Of a stretch of DNA of 64,000 nucleotides, positions 50,778 through 61,233 are shown piece by piece. Under the pieces are notes generated by a model. It was not told the origin of the DNA, did no database searches, and was given only the letters and a program-made list of their open reading frames with translations. Both the position numbers and the translations under genes were made by a program. Where the stretch lies: the NCBI RefSeq assembly GCF_900496995.4, contig NC_044010.1, positions 2,170,001 through 2,234,000 on the forward strand. The letters run 5' to 3'. Numbering within the stretch: position 1 is the stretch's first letter; every line of letters starts with the position of its first letter. The stretch comes from Aquila chrysaetos chrysaetos. Taxonomy: Eukaryota > Chordata > Aves > Accipitriformes > Accipitridae.

Positions 50778-51721
50778 TGTCGTGGTTTAAGCCCAGCCGG
50801 CAACAAAGCACCACAGAGCAGCTCGCTCACTTCTCCCCCCGCCCCGGCCCCATGGGATGAGGAGGAGAAAATAGAAAGAAACGCTCACGGGTCGAGACAA
50901 GGACAGGGAGGGACCACTCACCACCTATGGTCACGGGCAAAAGACAGGCTCAACTTGGGGAAAAAACAAAATCAATTTAATTTACTACCAATCAAATCAA
51001 AGCAAGGATAATGAGAAGTACAACCAAATCTTAAAACACCTTCCCCCACCCCTCCCTCCTTCCCAGCTCAACTCCACTCCCAATTTTCTCTACCTCCTCC
51101 CCCCCCAGCAGTGCAGAGGGACAGGGAATGGGGGTTGGGGTCAGTTCATCACACGTTGTCTCTGCCGCGCCTTCCTCCTCAGGGGGAGGACTCCTCACTC
51201 GTCCTCTGCTCCGGTGTGGGGTCCCTCCCATGGGACACAGTCCTTCACGAACTTCTCCAGCATGGGTACTTTCCGCGGGCTGCAGTCCTTCAGGCACAGA
51301 CTGCTCCAGCGCGGGCTTTCCCATGGAGTCACGGCCATCTTCGGGAAATCCCCCTGCTTCAGCGTGGGCTCCTCCCCGGGCCGCAGGTGGGCATCTGCTC
51401 CACCGTGGATCTCCATGGGCTGGGGCGGACAGCCTGCCGTCTCACCACGGGCTGCGGGGGCATCAGCCTCCTCCAGCGCACCTCCTCCTCCTCCTCCTTC
51501 ACTGACCTCGGTATCTGCAGAGGGGTTCCTCTCACATTCCAATCCCACTACTCACTGCAGGTTCCCCTTCTTAAATCTGTTCTCCCAGAGGCACTACCAC
51601 CGTCACTGATGGGCTCAGCGTTGGCCAGAGGCAGGTCCAACTTGGAGCCGGGGAAGCTTCTAGCAGCTTCTCACAGGAGCCACCCCTGCAGCCCCTCTCC
51701 TGGTACCAAAACCCCACGACA
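50778..51721 (-). mobile_element. LTR of an avian endogenous retrovirus (family B), minus strand
   Basis: The ends TGTCGTGG and CCACGACA are reverse complements, as in an LTR. On the minus strand it reads into a GC-rich region with sub-repeats of the CTGGAGAAGTTCGTGAAGGACTG type. These are followed by GAGTCCTCCCCCTGAGGAGG, a GTAAATTAAA polyadenylation-like stretch (near 50977-50986 on plus) and a TTGAGCCTGTCTTTTGCCCGTG end. I recognise this as a common bird LTR family distinct from family A. The last 35 bases are clearly related to the end of family A. No internal retroviral genes adjoin it and I see no clear target duplication. Long open frames inside it (up to 241 codons plus, 117 codons minus) are composition artefacts. 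Confidence 0.85.
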
Positions 51722-52139
51722 CAAACCCAAACCAGGGGTCCAGCTTGAATTTTGGCGATGCAGAATAAGAAAAGCTTGTGAAGTAGGAATGACGCAGGTG
51801 GGAAAGAGAGAAGCACAGGCTGCTGTTCTGGCCTGAGGTAAGGAGACGATAGTTAGACTTCAGGTTTACGGAAGAGTAAAGGATTTAGTGGATGATAAGG
51901 TAAGGCATGACGGTGTTTTGGGATACAGTCCTAGGACCGGGAAGTTTAATCACGGCTGTTGTATAAGGCTGATTTTAGGTACAAGTATGACCAAGAGACA
52001 CAGGTGCTGAAACGGGGGAGGAAATAGTCATTACTCCATGTACTTCTTTCCCAAACCTACTCACTGAACTAGATCTACTGGGGAGTGTATCTGCTCAGGG
52101 AAATAGATTGGAAAGAAAGGAGGGGGAATTAAAGTTGGA

Positions 52140-52560
52140 GCAACAGTTTCAGAGTAATATATATTGTTGCAATTTAGTTATTCTGCAATTAGACATTAAC
52201 CTCTGAAAATTCAGTTAAAAACCACCCAAACACGAGTTCACGGAATTAGGATGCCAAGGCCAAAGAATTATGGTTCTAGCCATTTAATTACTCCAAGTCC
52301 AGTTCAGATTGCATTTATTTTGAAAAATAACCTCCTTTAAAAAATAAACAAACACACCATGTGTTTCCACCACTTATTGCCAGTATTTTCAGTGCAAACT
52401 CTGGCATACATCTCAGGTCTGTTTACCCTCCATGGCGTTAATGTTTGTTTTTAATGGATTAGAAACATTTTTATTTTTGCACCAGTAATGGTATAATGTT
52501 TCAAATTCCACTTATTTGGACTTTGCTTTGTTTGGCTATTGAGAAAGGTTAGTGGTTAGT
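52140..52560. promoter_or_regulatory. Candidate conserved noncoding element
   Basis: AT-rich, repeat-free DNA with TTTAATTA, GTTAATGTTTGTTTTTAATGG (forkhead and homeodomain-like words) and CAATTAGA. No frame. Called on composition only. Confidence 0.28.
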
Positions 52561-53619
52561 GCTCGGCACTTCTGTGTAAGACTCCCTTTCTTGACGGTGG
52601 TAGGAGTGAGGAGTGCTACAGAAGCAGATCTCCATGGAGGACCCTCTAACCATAGGGAAACTATTCCTTTAGTGCCAGAAGAAAGCAGGCAATGATACAG
52701 GATTTGAAAGTGCAGGAGAATGGGCTGGAGGTGGAAGGGTGGGAAAATGTTTTCTTTGGATTTATTTCTTTAGGGAGAAGAATAAAACCTCGTGCTCTGT
52801 CTTGGAAAGGGGCAGGAATAGAGCCTGAGATATCTGAAATTGGACTTTTTTGCTGACTGGCAGCACTGAACTGCTTCCAAAATTCAGTTACCTAGAGACA
52901 GTAGAGCTACAATACCAAATGCAGAGGGAGTCTTTCTTTAAAGCGACTGTTGCACAGCATCCAGCTGGAATTTGGAAGTCTTTTTACTGACAGATGATAA
53001 TGGATTTCATTTTGAGCTTTGCCAGAAATCCTTATACCATTGGCTATAGAGAGGAAAAAGCATTCTCCTCGCACATGCAGGCACGTGGGAGAGAGCAGAC
53101 TACGAAAGCATCTTTTCTGAAATTAAATGCAGGGCCTTGTAAGCTTTTTTTCCCAGTAAAACAAAGTTGGTGGAGACTCTTAAATGTAAACTTATTTGTA
53201 TGTATAAAGGAAGTTTGATCTGTTCTGCGTGTTACGCTTGTGATAAACAACAGAGGCCACATACATTTGTAACTCAGCTTGACGGGAAATATTTGAGTGA
53301 AGAAAAAACAGTGACTGGCCAGGCCAGCATGAAATGCTAGAGCCCGAGGGAGAAGGGGATATCTACAACCTGCTTTGATTTTGGCCACGTTATTAGACAA
53401 ACAGGCTTAAATAGGTTAGGTCTATTGTTTTGTGCATGTAGTGGCCCAGCATCAGAGGGCAGTCCTTGCCATGTGGTGGATGGACTTGACTGAATTGTAT
53501 TGTCTTTACAATTTAGCTGTTCCCTTTCTCTCTAACCATCCCTGCATGTTCTCATCATTCAGCAAGCATCTAGCAACCCTTATCTTATTAGGAAGGCCTG
53601 TTACAATCTGAGGAGGAGA

Positions 53620-54000
53620 GTATTTTATTGTTTCATTATGGTTAGAACCCAGTCTAGTTAAGAAATTACCGACCTTTGGCGCTAGAAAAATTATAAGCGC
53701 ACCATGCTGCGTTCAGAAGGGGAGTGCATTAATATATTTATGCTCAGCTTAACCTTTGTCCCTTTCAGGCCACATGCACTTATAACTTACTGATGTAGAA
53801 ATAAGCTTTCTAGATCCTAAAGCCAAGACAGATATTTGATCCGCATCCACGAGGCCAATGCAGTCCATGTGGGAAGCTTTATGCAAATTAGATAAACGAA
53901 TTTAGAGACTGAGAAATAAATTACAAGGAATCATTTGGTGGCCAGAGCAGCAACTGTAGGCAAAGACCTCCTACATCCAACTTGGTGTGTGAAAGTTCAG
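53620..54000. promoter_or_regulatory. Candidate conserved noncoding element with an octamer site
   Basis: A perfect POU octamer ATGCAAAT sits at 53881-53888, directly followed by TAGATAA (GATA-like). TTAATATATTTATG, TTGGCGC and CATTATGG words lie to the left. There is no frame or repeat signature. Of the enhancer-like stretches here this one has the most specific motif. Conservation is untested. Confidence 0.38.
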
Positions 54001-54193
54001 GGAGGCTGTGGAAACACACGCCATAGCTGCCAAATGTGTGCACCTTGTGAGACGGTTGTGTCCTGGGGGGTTCCAAACTTCAAGCAAAAGCTGTTCCCAG
54101 CCCAGATGCTGCAGTGCTATGAAACTGGAAAGGAAAGTTTTATGTTCTTACCTTTCTTTCTTTTTGAGGGAAAAAGGACGACACAGTGTTCTG

Positions 54194-54219
54194 AAAAAAA
54201 AAAAAAAAAAAAAAAAAAA
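54194..54219. repeat. Poly(A) tract, A26
   Basis: Twenty-six uninterrupted A, followed closely by a T9 run (54228-54236). The A and T runs can pair into a hairpin. The uninterrupted length suggests a recent, length-variable tract. Confidence 0.85.
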
Positions 54220-56619
54220 GGTGTACTTTTTTTTTATACCTTTCCTCTTCTTTTAGAAATATAAGGAATATGAAGGACTGTTTTCCTTAGCAGTTGCTGA
54301 AGGCCATGTTAGCTGTTCTAGACAACCTTCTGGAAAGTTTTCTAAAACGGAAACAGCTTTCTGAAGCCATAATTCAGGAAGCCTCCCCGTTTAAGAAACA
54401 TTTAAATCTTATGAAAGCAATATAAAGCAATTAAGTGTGTTCTTAAGGACTCAGGCAAAGAGGGCTCTTTACTCACTTCTCAACTGAAGGCGAGAATTTG
54501 ATGGTTCTTACTGAAAAGATCGTTTTTTCCAAATATTTGTCAAGCATTTAAAATAAGCACTTAAAAAAAATAAAAAGGGCAAGCACGATTAAAATTAATT
54601 CTCCTCTCAGTCAATCAGGCTTTAATTATTTAAGATCCAAACCTTTACTAGTTCTTTAGTCAACTGTAGTCTTTCAGGAAATATGAAGTAGGGAAGACAT
54701 GACTTTTACAACTAGTAATGCCTTTCCACTCCCCACACTTTACTGGAGAACAAGTAAGTGCAAATGTTCTTCAAGTCACCCTAAAATAAAAGGCAACCAA
54801 TGTTTCTTCTTCCCGAAGGAGGTAAAGAGTATACCTAATTTTAAAATATCCCTTCTATATTATTATTAAAAGTGTGGGCACAGGAACATGTTACTTCGTC
54901 TAGCTACTCTGCAGTATTAACCATGTACGCTTTCTTACCCTGCCGTGCAAATTCAGAATACACAGGCTTGTTAACTCCTCTCCCAGGGAAAGGCAGCTAC
55001 CTTTTATTTACACAGAGTGGTATTCAGAATTGCGAGCGTATTGTAAATTCATGGCTTTGGTTACTCCAGTCATGTATTCACAAATGATGTTTTTTAATAA
55101 GTCAGAAAATAAAAGGCTGACTTTATGATTTTTAGGTTGCCACTCTCCCTGAAAATGGCACCATAAATATTCTTGTCATACACAAAGTCATCACAGATAG
55201 GCCCATTAACTCTTGCACTAATGGTAGACCCAATTTCATTACACAGAAATGTCGGGCTTACATCTGCACATTCCTTTTTTGTTCAGAAAGTACCCCAAAC
55301 TGTGTATCATCTCTCTAGATCCTTAATTTGCCTATTCTTCTCATCTGTGGCTTATTGGTATAGTTGAATTACATTCCGTTTTGCTAATACAAGTTTTAAG
55401 ATTGCAGCAACTTCATCTTTTAGTTATCAGAAGGAAGCTGAAGGTTTTCAGATGGCTCAGCGAGAACTGGGTGGTTTGCAGTCCAGATTATTTGGAGGAA
55501 ACAACAGCTGTAGTTTCCCAATATTTTTGAATTGGCTCTTTTGTCTGTTGGAGGATTTAACCAAGAGGGTTTCAGTGATCTGGTTCACAGCTTGGCCTAC
55601 AAGCATCTTTGGCAGCACAACCAAATGGACAGGGACAAGCAGCCAAACAGGAGACGTCTTTAGTTGACTTCACTACTGGAGAACCTATTTTAGGACTCTA
55701 CGCTAGAGCCTTTTGTGACAGGGAATAAATACAATTTCTTTCTCTCCTTTGTTCGGGACACTGGGGAGGTAATTTTAAATGAGCTGGTATAAGCTCCCAG
55801 CGATCGTCTGTCCTACTTCAGCTTAACTCGCGATCTGCTACAGCATCCAACAACTGCAAACAAGAAGTTATCCAGATTCGTTTACTAAGACGGTACGCAG
55901 CAGAACAAAACAATTTCCTTCAAATAACCCTTATGCATCCAAGCAAGCATACAATAGATATAAACAGGCCGGTTCGTGGTTTTCACAGCTATTGTTCATG
56001 TTCTCAGAGCTGTTTGTAGGCTGACATCAGTCTTGCTGGTTTTTAACCTTCCTAAGGATCCTGAGCATACAGATCCAGGTGTGGGCATAATTAAGCAGGT
56101 GTCGTCTCCCACGGACATCATGGTAGTGCATATTTCCAGCCATACCAGCAGGATCCGGGTGCACAACCCTCTCCAGTTGGTCCTCCTGAAGCTTACATCC
56201 AGCCCTGCAAACTGAGCCGTGAAAAATCAGAAGAGTGGTTCATAATAAGGATATTCGGCACCATTATCTGTGCATTCCGCCCCACACCTCTGTCCTGTTC
56301 TGCTGCGTGGACTGGTGATCCTGCCCTGTTCCTCTTTCCCATACTCTCTCAGCGTACCTCAGCAGGCACAGGCTGCATATCCAAGACTTTAATGAAGAGC
56401 AAGGGTACGGCGGGAACGTCACACTGCCTCTTTCTGTGAACGATCGAAGTCTTGATTTTTTTCTCTGGACAACAAAAGAAAACCTCAAAAAGAGAAAAAT
56501 GGACGCCAGCCAAGAAACGGGGCGGGGGAAGATGTTTATGGGTGTTGGCAAATCTACTGTGCAGCTTTCCCATGTTATAAACTACATCACTGTCTGCGAA
56601 CCCGGGGAAGATACAGATA

Positions 56620-56637
56620 CTCGGTCTGCAGACCGAG
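56620..56637. repeat. Perfect 18-bp palindrome
   Basis: CTCGGTCTGCAGACCGAG equals its own reverse complement. It lies about 640 bases upstream of the start codon at 57279 and contains a PstI-type CTGCAG core. Confidence 0.9.
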
Positions 56638-57121
56638 ATGATAGGAGACTTGCCTGTTACGTCCCCCACGAACCCGAATTCCTGCTTCTCCGCTAAAACC
56701 GTGTAGTTTAAGGTGTTTTATTCAGCACGGTTCAGGATCATCCCGGAACGAAGCTCTGACTAAAGCAGTAACGCGCTGCACGGCAGGGCTTCAAGGCTCC
56801 GACGAAATTAAAATAAAGATTCGTAGGCCGTGAGCAACAACCCTGGTCGGTGTAAGGGAGTGGGGGAAGGGGAGCATGTGGTTTGGGGTACGTTTCACCA
56901 AATGTTAAATCCCACCGAATATTTCACTCGTCTCCAGCGTGAGATCACGACACGACTCCTCTGTAATGAATTCTTTATCTTGGCAGCTCTCCTGCTTTCT
57001 CCCCAAGCCTGCCTCCCTCTCCCCTCCCGCTCCCCGTCACATCTGGTAGTATTTGGAGAGCGGTTTTCGGCCGGGGAGCGGGCCCGCCCGCCTTCCCGCC
57101 TTCCCTCACACACCTGTCCGC

Positions 57122-57130
57122 TTTCCCGCC
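57122..57130 (+). promoter_or_regulatory. E2F-type site
   Basis: TTTCCCGCC, an exact match to the E2F core TTTSSCGC, about 150 bases before the start codon in the CpG island. A weaker copy, CTTCCCGCC, stands 30 bases upstream. Confidence 0.5.
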
Positions 57131-57278
57131 TCAAGCCCGGCGGCTCCGTGAGGCGAGTAAAGCCGCCGACCGCGGAGCTTCCCCTCCCCGCCGGCCGCAG
57201 GCACGTCCCACACGACCGGCCCCGGCCGGAAAGCCCCGTCGCTAAGGAGCGGAGGCGTGAAGCCGTTTTTTATCCGCC

Positions 57279-57374
57279 ATGGGCCCGAAACGGTTCAAGA
57301 GCGGCGGGGTGGCCTCGGCGGGGGCCGCGGACAAGAGCTGGGAGGCCGCGCTGGTGGCTGCCCGCCTCCAGGAG
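57279..57374 (+). CDS. First coding exon of an unidentified gene
   Basis: The ATG at 57279 sits in CCGCCATGG, an optimal Kozak context, inside the CpG island. The frame gives 32 codons beginning MGPKRFKSGG and ending ARLQE, then a good donor GAG|GTGAAG after 57374 (phase 0). Read without splicing, the frame ends after about 50 codons, so splicing is likely. The N-terminus is basic (PKRFK) and then alanine-rich with a possible helix (KSWEAALVAARLQE), which suits a nuclear or cytoplasmic protein and has no signal peptide. I do not recognise the family. E2F-type sites upstream hint at a cell-cycle role. Later exons must lie further right. Confidence 0.55.
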
Positions 57375-57622
57375 GTGAAGGCAGCCGTGGGGGGGTGGCG
57401 GGGCGGGCGGTCCCGGGAGCTGAAGGGGTGAAGGGGGGGGACGACGACGACGGGGGTCCCGGCCTGAGGAGCGGCCCCGGTGGTCGCAGGTTGTCCCCCG
57501 CCGGGTCCCCAGGGTCGGCCCGGGGAGGGCGGTGGGTCGGCCCGGTGGGCGGCGGAGCTGCTCCCCCTTTGCCCCCCGGGGCCACGGAGCCCAGCGGGTT
57601 TCTTGCTTTTCCTCCTCGGCAC

Positions 57623-57661
57623 TTTTTTTTTTTTTTTTTTTTTGGGGGGGGGGGGGGGGGG
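57623..57661. repeat. T21-G18 homopolymer junction
   Basis: Twenty-one T run directly into eighteen G in what would be the first intron of the gene above. The G18 tract can form a G-quadruplex. Such a junction is very prone to sequencing and assembly error, so its exact length is doubtful. Confidence 0.9.
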
Positions 57662-60600
57662 CTCTGGGTGCCAAATTTCGGCCCGGGAGTGAGCTTTTTA
57701 TAAACTGCTGAACCACGAGGTTTGATGGAGGTGCTGACACAGCATTAGCTGTGGCGTTGAAAATGTGAGGCTGTAATTTTCCTGCTTGAGTGTGTGCAGC
57801 TAAAAGGCACTTTTTTTTTCTTTTTTCTTTTACAGCGTGTGAGGATCTAAAGGCATATTTAGCTTTCCAGGTTCTATGTAAGCAATGTAATTCTAATAAA
57901 TCTTGACTTGCAAGAGAGAATTTGGTTTCAAAATAGGGTAGTAGTTTAGCAAACAATAATATTTGTCTAGCATGTGTTTATCTAGCGCTGCTTCTGCAAG
58001 TGAGACAAACGACTGCCATGGCTTCCTTGTTTGGTGGGTTTCTGTTGTGCCCTATTAAAAATGTTTTTAATTTTTTGGTGGTTTTTGGTGGTTGTTGCTG
58101 GGTTTGGGGTTGCTTTTTTTTTTTCTCCCCCAATATGCCAGCAGTTCTGGTTAAGTATGAGGACTTTTGAATTCAGGTGGAGGCTTTTAAACTGGCTAAT
58201 TAGTTTTCCCAAAAATGCCACAGATGTCCAAAAGTCTCTTAAATACTTACTTGCTTTTACTTTTATTACTTGGTAGTAACCATATAGTACAAGTTTAGCC
58301 AAACCAAATCACTTTTTGAAGTAAGGTGCTCGGCTAAGGCTGCTGTTTTCCATTTTTCCCTAGAACGTAGATTTTTCAGTAGAGTTCAAAGGTGCTTGAG
58401 CCTTTTCCCCACTCCTGAATCTCGCCACTACTCCAGGAGAACCTCCCTGAAGCATGAGAAGGGGGTAGAGGTTCAGTCTCCATCACCTACTCGGCTTCTG
58501 ACCTTTCTCCTGCACTTACTAGCAAGGTGCCAATTAGCGATTGATTTTTTTTTTTTATGGTGGTGTTTATTGTGGTTGTGGATATTGTCCAGTGAATTCA
58601 CTGAACAAAGTGCTTTGTTCTGCTGCTTCTACATGTAATTTATTACATTTGTTAAATGCAAACCATTGTATTGAAGTATTTTAAAAGGTAGGAAGTAAAA
58701 TGCTCAAAATTTAGGAAATGCCAGAATTAGGATTATTCAGGACCACACATTGAGGCAGATGGAAAGAAATGTTGAATATGTTCACTGAATGGGGCGAGAA
58801 TTCTGTAGGAAGAAATATGTGATCACCTAATTAAAGATTATCTTAATGCCTATACCCATGGGCACTGAATTAAGATTCCTTGATTCCTTAATTCTGGTAT
58901 TGTCCAACTGTTTTTTGTTCCAGTTAAGCCAATTCCACTTTCTCCGTCTTGTTGTTAGCAGGCAGGGCCTTGGGAACTTGGGAAAAACTGTCTCCCTGCT
59001 GTGGTCAACTTGAACATAAGCTTCTGTGATGCTGGGCAGCCGCTGAGATTTCTTATTGCAGGAAAATTCTTATTCAGCTCTTGCAGTCATGGGCAGGAGC
59101 ATACTCGGTGCAAAACTGTCAAATGCCAACAAATCTCTTCTGAGCATGCGTGAATCAAGATTCATCAAGTATGGCCAAATGTGGCTATACTTCATATAAA
59201 TAAACATGCTCTGTAAAAGCACATCTTTGAGACAAGTATGGCTGTGCTGCCAAACTTAATTCCTTCCTCTTGAACATGGAGGGAATGGGATAGCTTAATT
59301 ACTTAATCACATAGGGTTTTTTTATTAAAGGATAAACATGATTTTTAAAAACTGGATCTCATTCTGCAAATAGCCTAACCACGCTATCCCTCCCCACCCC
59401 CCCAGTAATCTTATAGCATACAAGATTTAAACTTGAATATATAAAGGTCAGGAACTGAAAGCATCCTGTAAAAGAGAGTGTTGAGCAACTTTAATTCTAA
59501 GTGTCACCAGAGCAGACACGGTCCACAAAATTATTTCTTATTCCTCAGTGTTGTATGTGATACACCATATGAATCTGAAATTATTTGGGAGATGACAGGA
59601 ACTCCTATCAATTAAATAAATTTCTCTCCTTATAATTAATGTATAAAGAATTTTTAAATCTTTTACTTGTATCAATTTAGAGAATATTCTTTCCCTTTAG
59701 TGGAGTCAAAGGGAATTTACTAGAACTGGTTTTAAATTGTACCAGATAGACTTGAGCAATGAAATTTCATGTTTTAATGTGTGTTTATGACTTACAATAT
59801 TTTATTAGTCTGATCTATGAAAAGGAATCATTTTACCAGTGGTGTTAAGATTTTATGGACGGTATGCTAACTAAAATATGATTTAAATGGTATTTACTAA
59901 CCAAATAATTGCTTTTACTAAACACACTGTGAAAACTGGCAAACAGACAACTTAAAAGCATGTACAGAGGAAATATGGATTTTGCAGAGCCTCACATTAT
60001 AGTTTATATGCATCTTTTTTGTTTCTAATGTGCTACACAGAAGAACATGGAGCTGCCAGTTGTATTTGCCTTCAGATGTTTATCAAGATATTTTGACTGG
60101 GTTCACTGCAGAATTAAATTACAAAACATAAATTAAGATTCTTAGTTTTAAACTTTGCATGCTTTAAGTAGTTTAAGAGCAATATTTGCCAAGTGAAAGG
60201 TGAATTCTGGGCAAATACAGCCCTTAACAATTGAGATAATTGTTATCTATTATATCTCCTTATTAGCTAGTATAACAGTATAGCAACTGGAAGCCACGTT
60301 CTGCTCTGACTTACCATCTGTATGGTTTCTCTCATTTTATTGGCGTTTTAGGGCCTGAAAATTGAACTGGAATTAAAGCTTGTAAAACCACTAAAAATGT
60401 TCTGAATAGGATGGCTCCACTTTGGATTACTATTCATACTGCTTCCTCTTTGGAGAGGAATTAACTTTGAATTGAGCTTTGATACTCTCTAACCTGCCCA
60501 GATTATACAGCAAAAGCTCAGGCTCTTAAAATCAGAATCCATTAGTAATATGGGTGTGTGTCAATCAGCAGACAATGAAAGTGGACTTGCAGATTACTTA

Positions 60601-60930
60601 GCAGTGATGCCCTACACAGTCACTACATTAGGGCTACAAAATTGCTGATGAGCAACCTTTCTCAGTAACACCAGCTGTATTTACTGATTTAGAAGCTCCC
60701 TCACTGTTGAAAGTGGAGTGCTAGAGGTAATATCACTCAAAGTCTTCATAAATCAGTAATAAATCTCATTATTTCTGAGGCATTACTAAAAAATCAGGAG
60801 ATTAAAGAACCTTTGCTGTTTGATGCTCAAATGTTTGGAGTTTAAGTTTTCAAATGTTTCTCTTCAGCCATTACAGTCAAATTTGAAATTGTGCTGTAAT
60901 GAACATACTAGTTGTGGTCCTAAGGAGAGG

Positions 60931-61011
60931 GGAAAAAAAACCAAACAAACAAAAAAAAACCAAACCAAAAATAACCAATAAAAAACCCCAACCAACCAAA
61001 AAAAAACATTA
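60931..61011. repeat. A/C-rich low-complexity tract
   Basis: A run of CAAA, CCAAA and poly-A units without T except in a few places. It makes the minus strand read as long T/G-rich frames that mimic membrane proteins. It is a simple repeat. Confidence 0.8.
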
Positions 61012-61188
61012 AATACCACAAGAATAAGTGATGATGCAAAACGACAGACACTTAGATTGCCTGGAATTGGTGGGTAGGCGGGGAGCGGCGTGAGATGGCT
61101 GCTTGATGCTTTTCCTGGCCAAAGAGATCTAGAAACTGGTACTGCAAAAATAAACAGTATACCTGACTTGTTCAAATGTCTTCTCTAG

Positions 61189-61233
61189 AACAGCTGCCCT
61201 TTTGTGTCTAGGAAATGAAGCAGAGAAAACAAG
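61189..61233 (+). CDS. Possible 45-nt internal coding exon (doubtful)
   Basis: A pyrimidine-rich acceptor (TGTCTTCTCTAG) ends at 61188 and a consensus donor AACAAG|GTATGT follows 61233. Only one of three frames is open, and it reads TAALLCLGNEAEKT plus a split codon, a plausible protein segment. The exon is 45 bases, so it would keep phase when skipped. It starts in phase 2, whereas the exon at 57279 ends in phase 0, so at least one more exon would be needed between them. It could belong to that gene or be chance. Confidence 0.25.

Larger units (their letters stand above)
51722..56999. other. Intergenic DNA, no gene recognised
   Basis: About 5.3 kb without a recognisable gene, with two enhancer-like stretches, a 26-base A run and, near its right end, an 18-bp palindrome. 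It lies upstream of the promoter at about 57.2 kb and may hold that gene's regulatory DNA. Confidence 0.6.
57000..57600 (+). promoter_or_regulatory. CpG island promoter with E2F-type sites
   Basis: GC and CpG rise abruptly after 57000, with GGCCGGGG, GCCGCCGACCGCGG and CCCGCCGGCC blocks. TTTCCCGCC at 57122-57130 matches the E2F consensus, and a close variant CTTCCCGCC lies at 57092-57100. There is no TATA box, as usual for broad CpG promoters. The island spans the Kozak-perfect ATG at 57279. E2F-type sites so near a start suggest growth- or cell-cycle-linked transcription; this is inferred from motifs. A divergent minus-strand transcript is possible but no convincing minus-strand exon is seen. 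Confidence 0.75.

Noticed and set aside
51111-51836. 241-codon plus-strand frame and smaller frames nearby
   Set aside because: It lies almost wholly in the GC-rich LTR at 50778-51721, which lacks stop codons by composition.
56830-57378. 182-codon plus-strand frame and a 228-codon minus-strand frame at 57270-57956
   Set aside because: Both result from the GC-rich island and the T21-G18 tract (poly-K and poly-P/G runs); the shorter Kozak-started exon at 57279 explains the site better.
57836-57882. Possible second exon after the TTTTCTTTTACAG acceptor
   Set aside because: In the phase left by the exon at 57279 it hits a stop after four codons; only another phase is open (CEDLKAYLAFQ).
60864-61175. 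Minus-strand frame resembling a membrane protein
   Set aside because: The hydrophobic F/V/L/W run comes from the A/C-rich low-complexity tract read in reverse.
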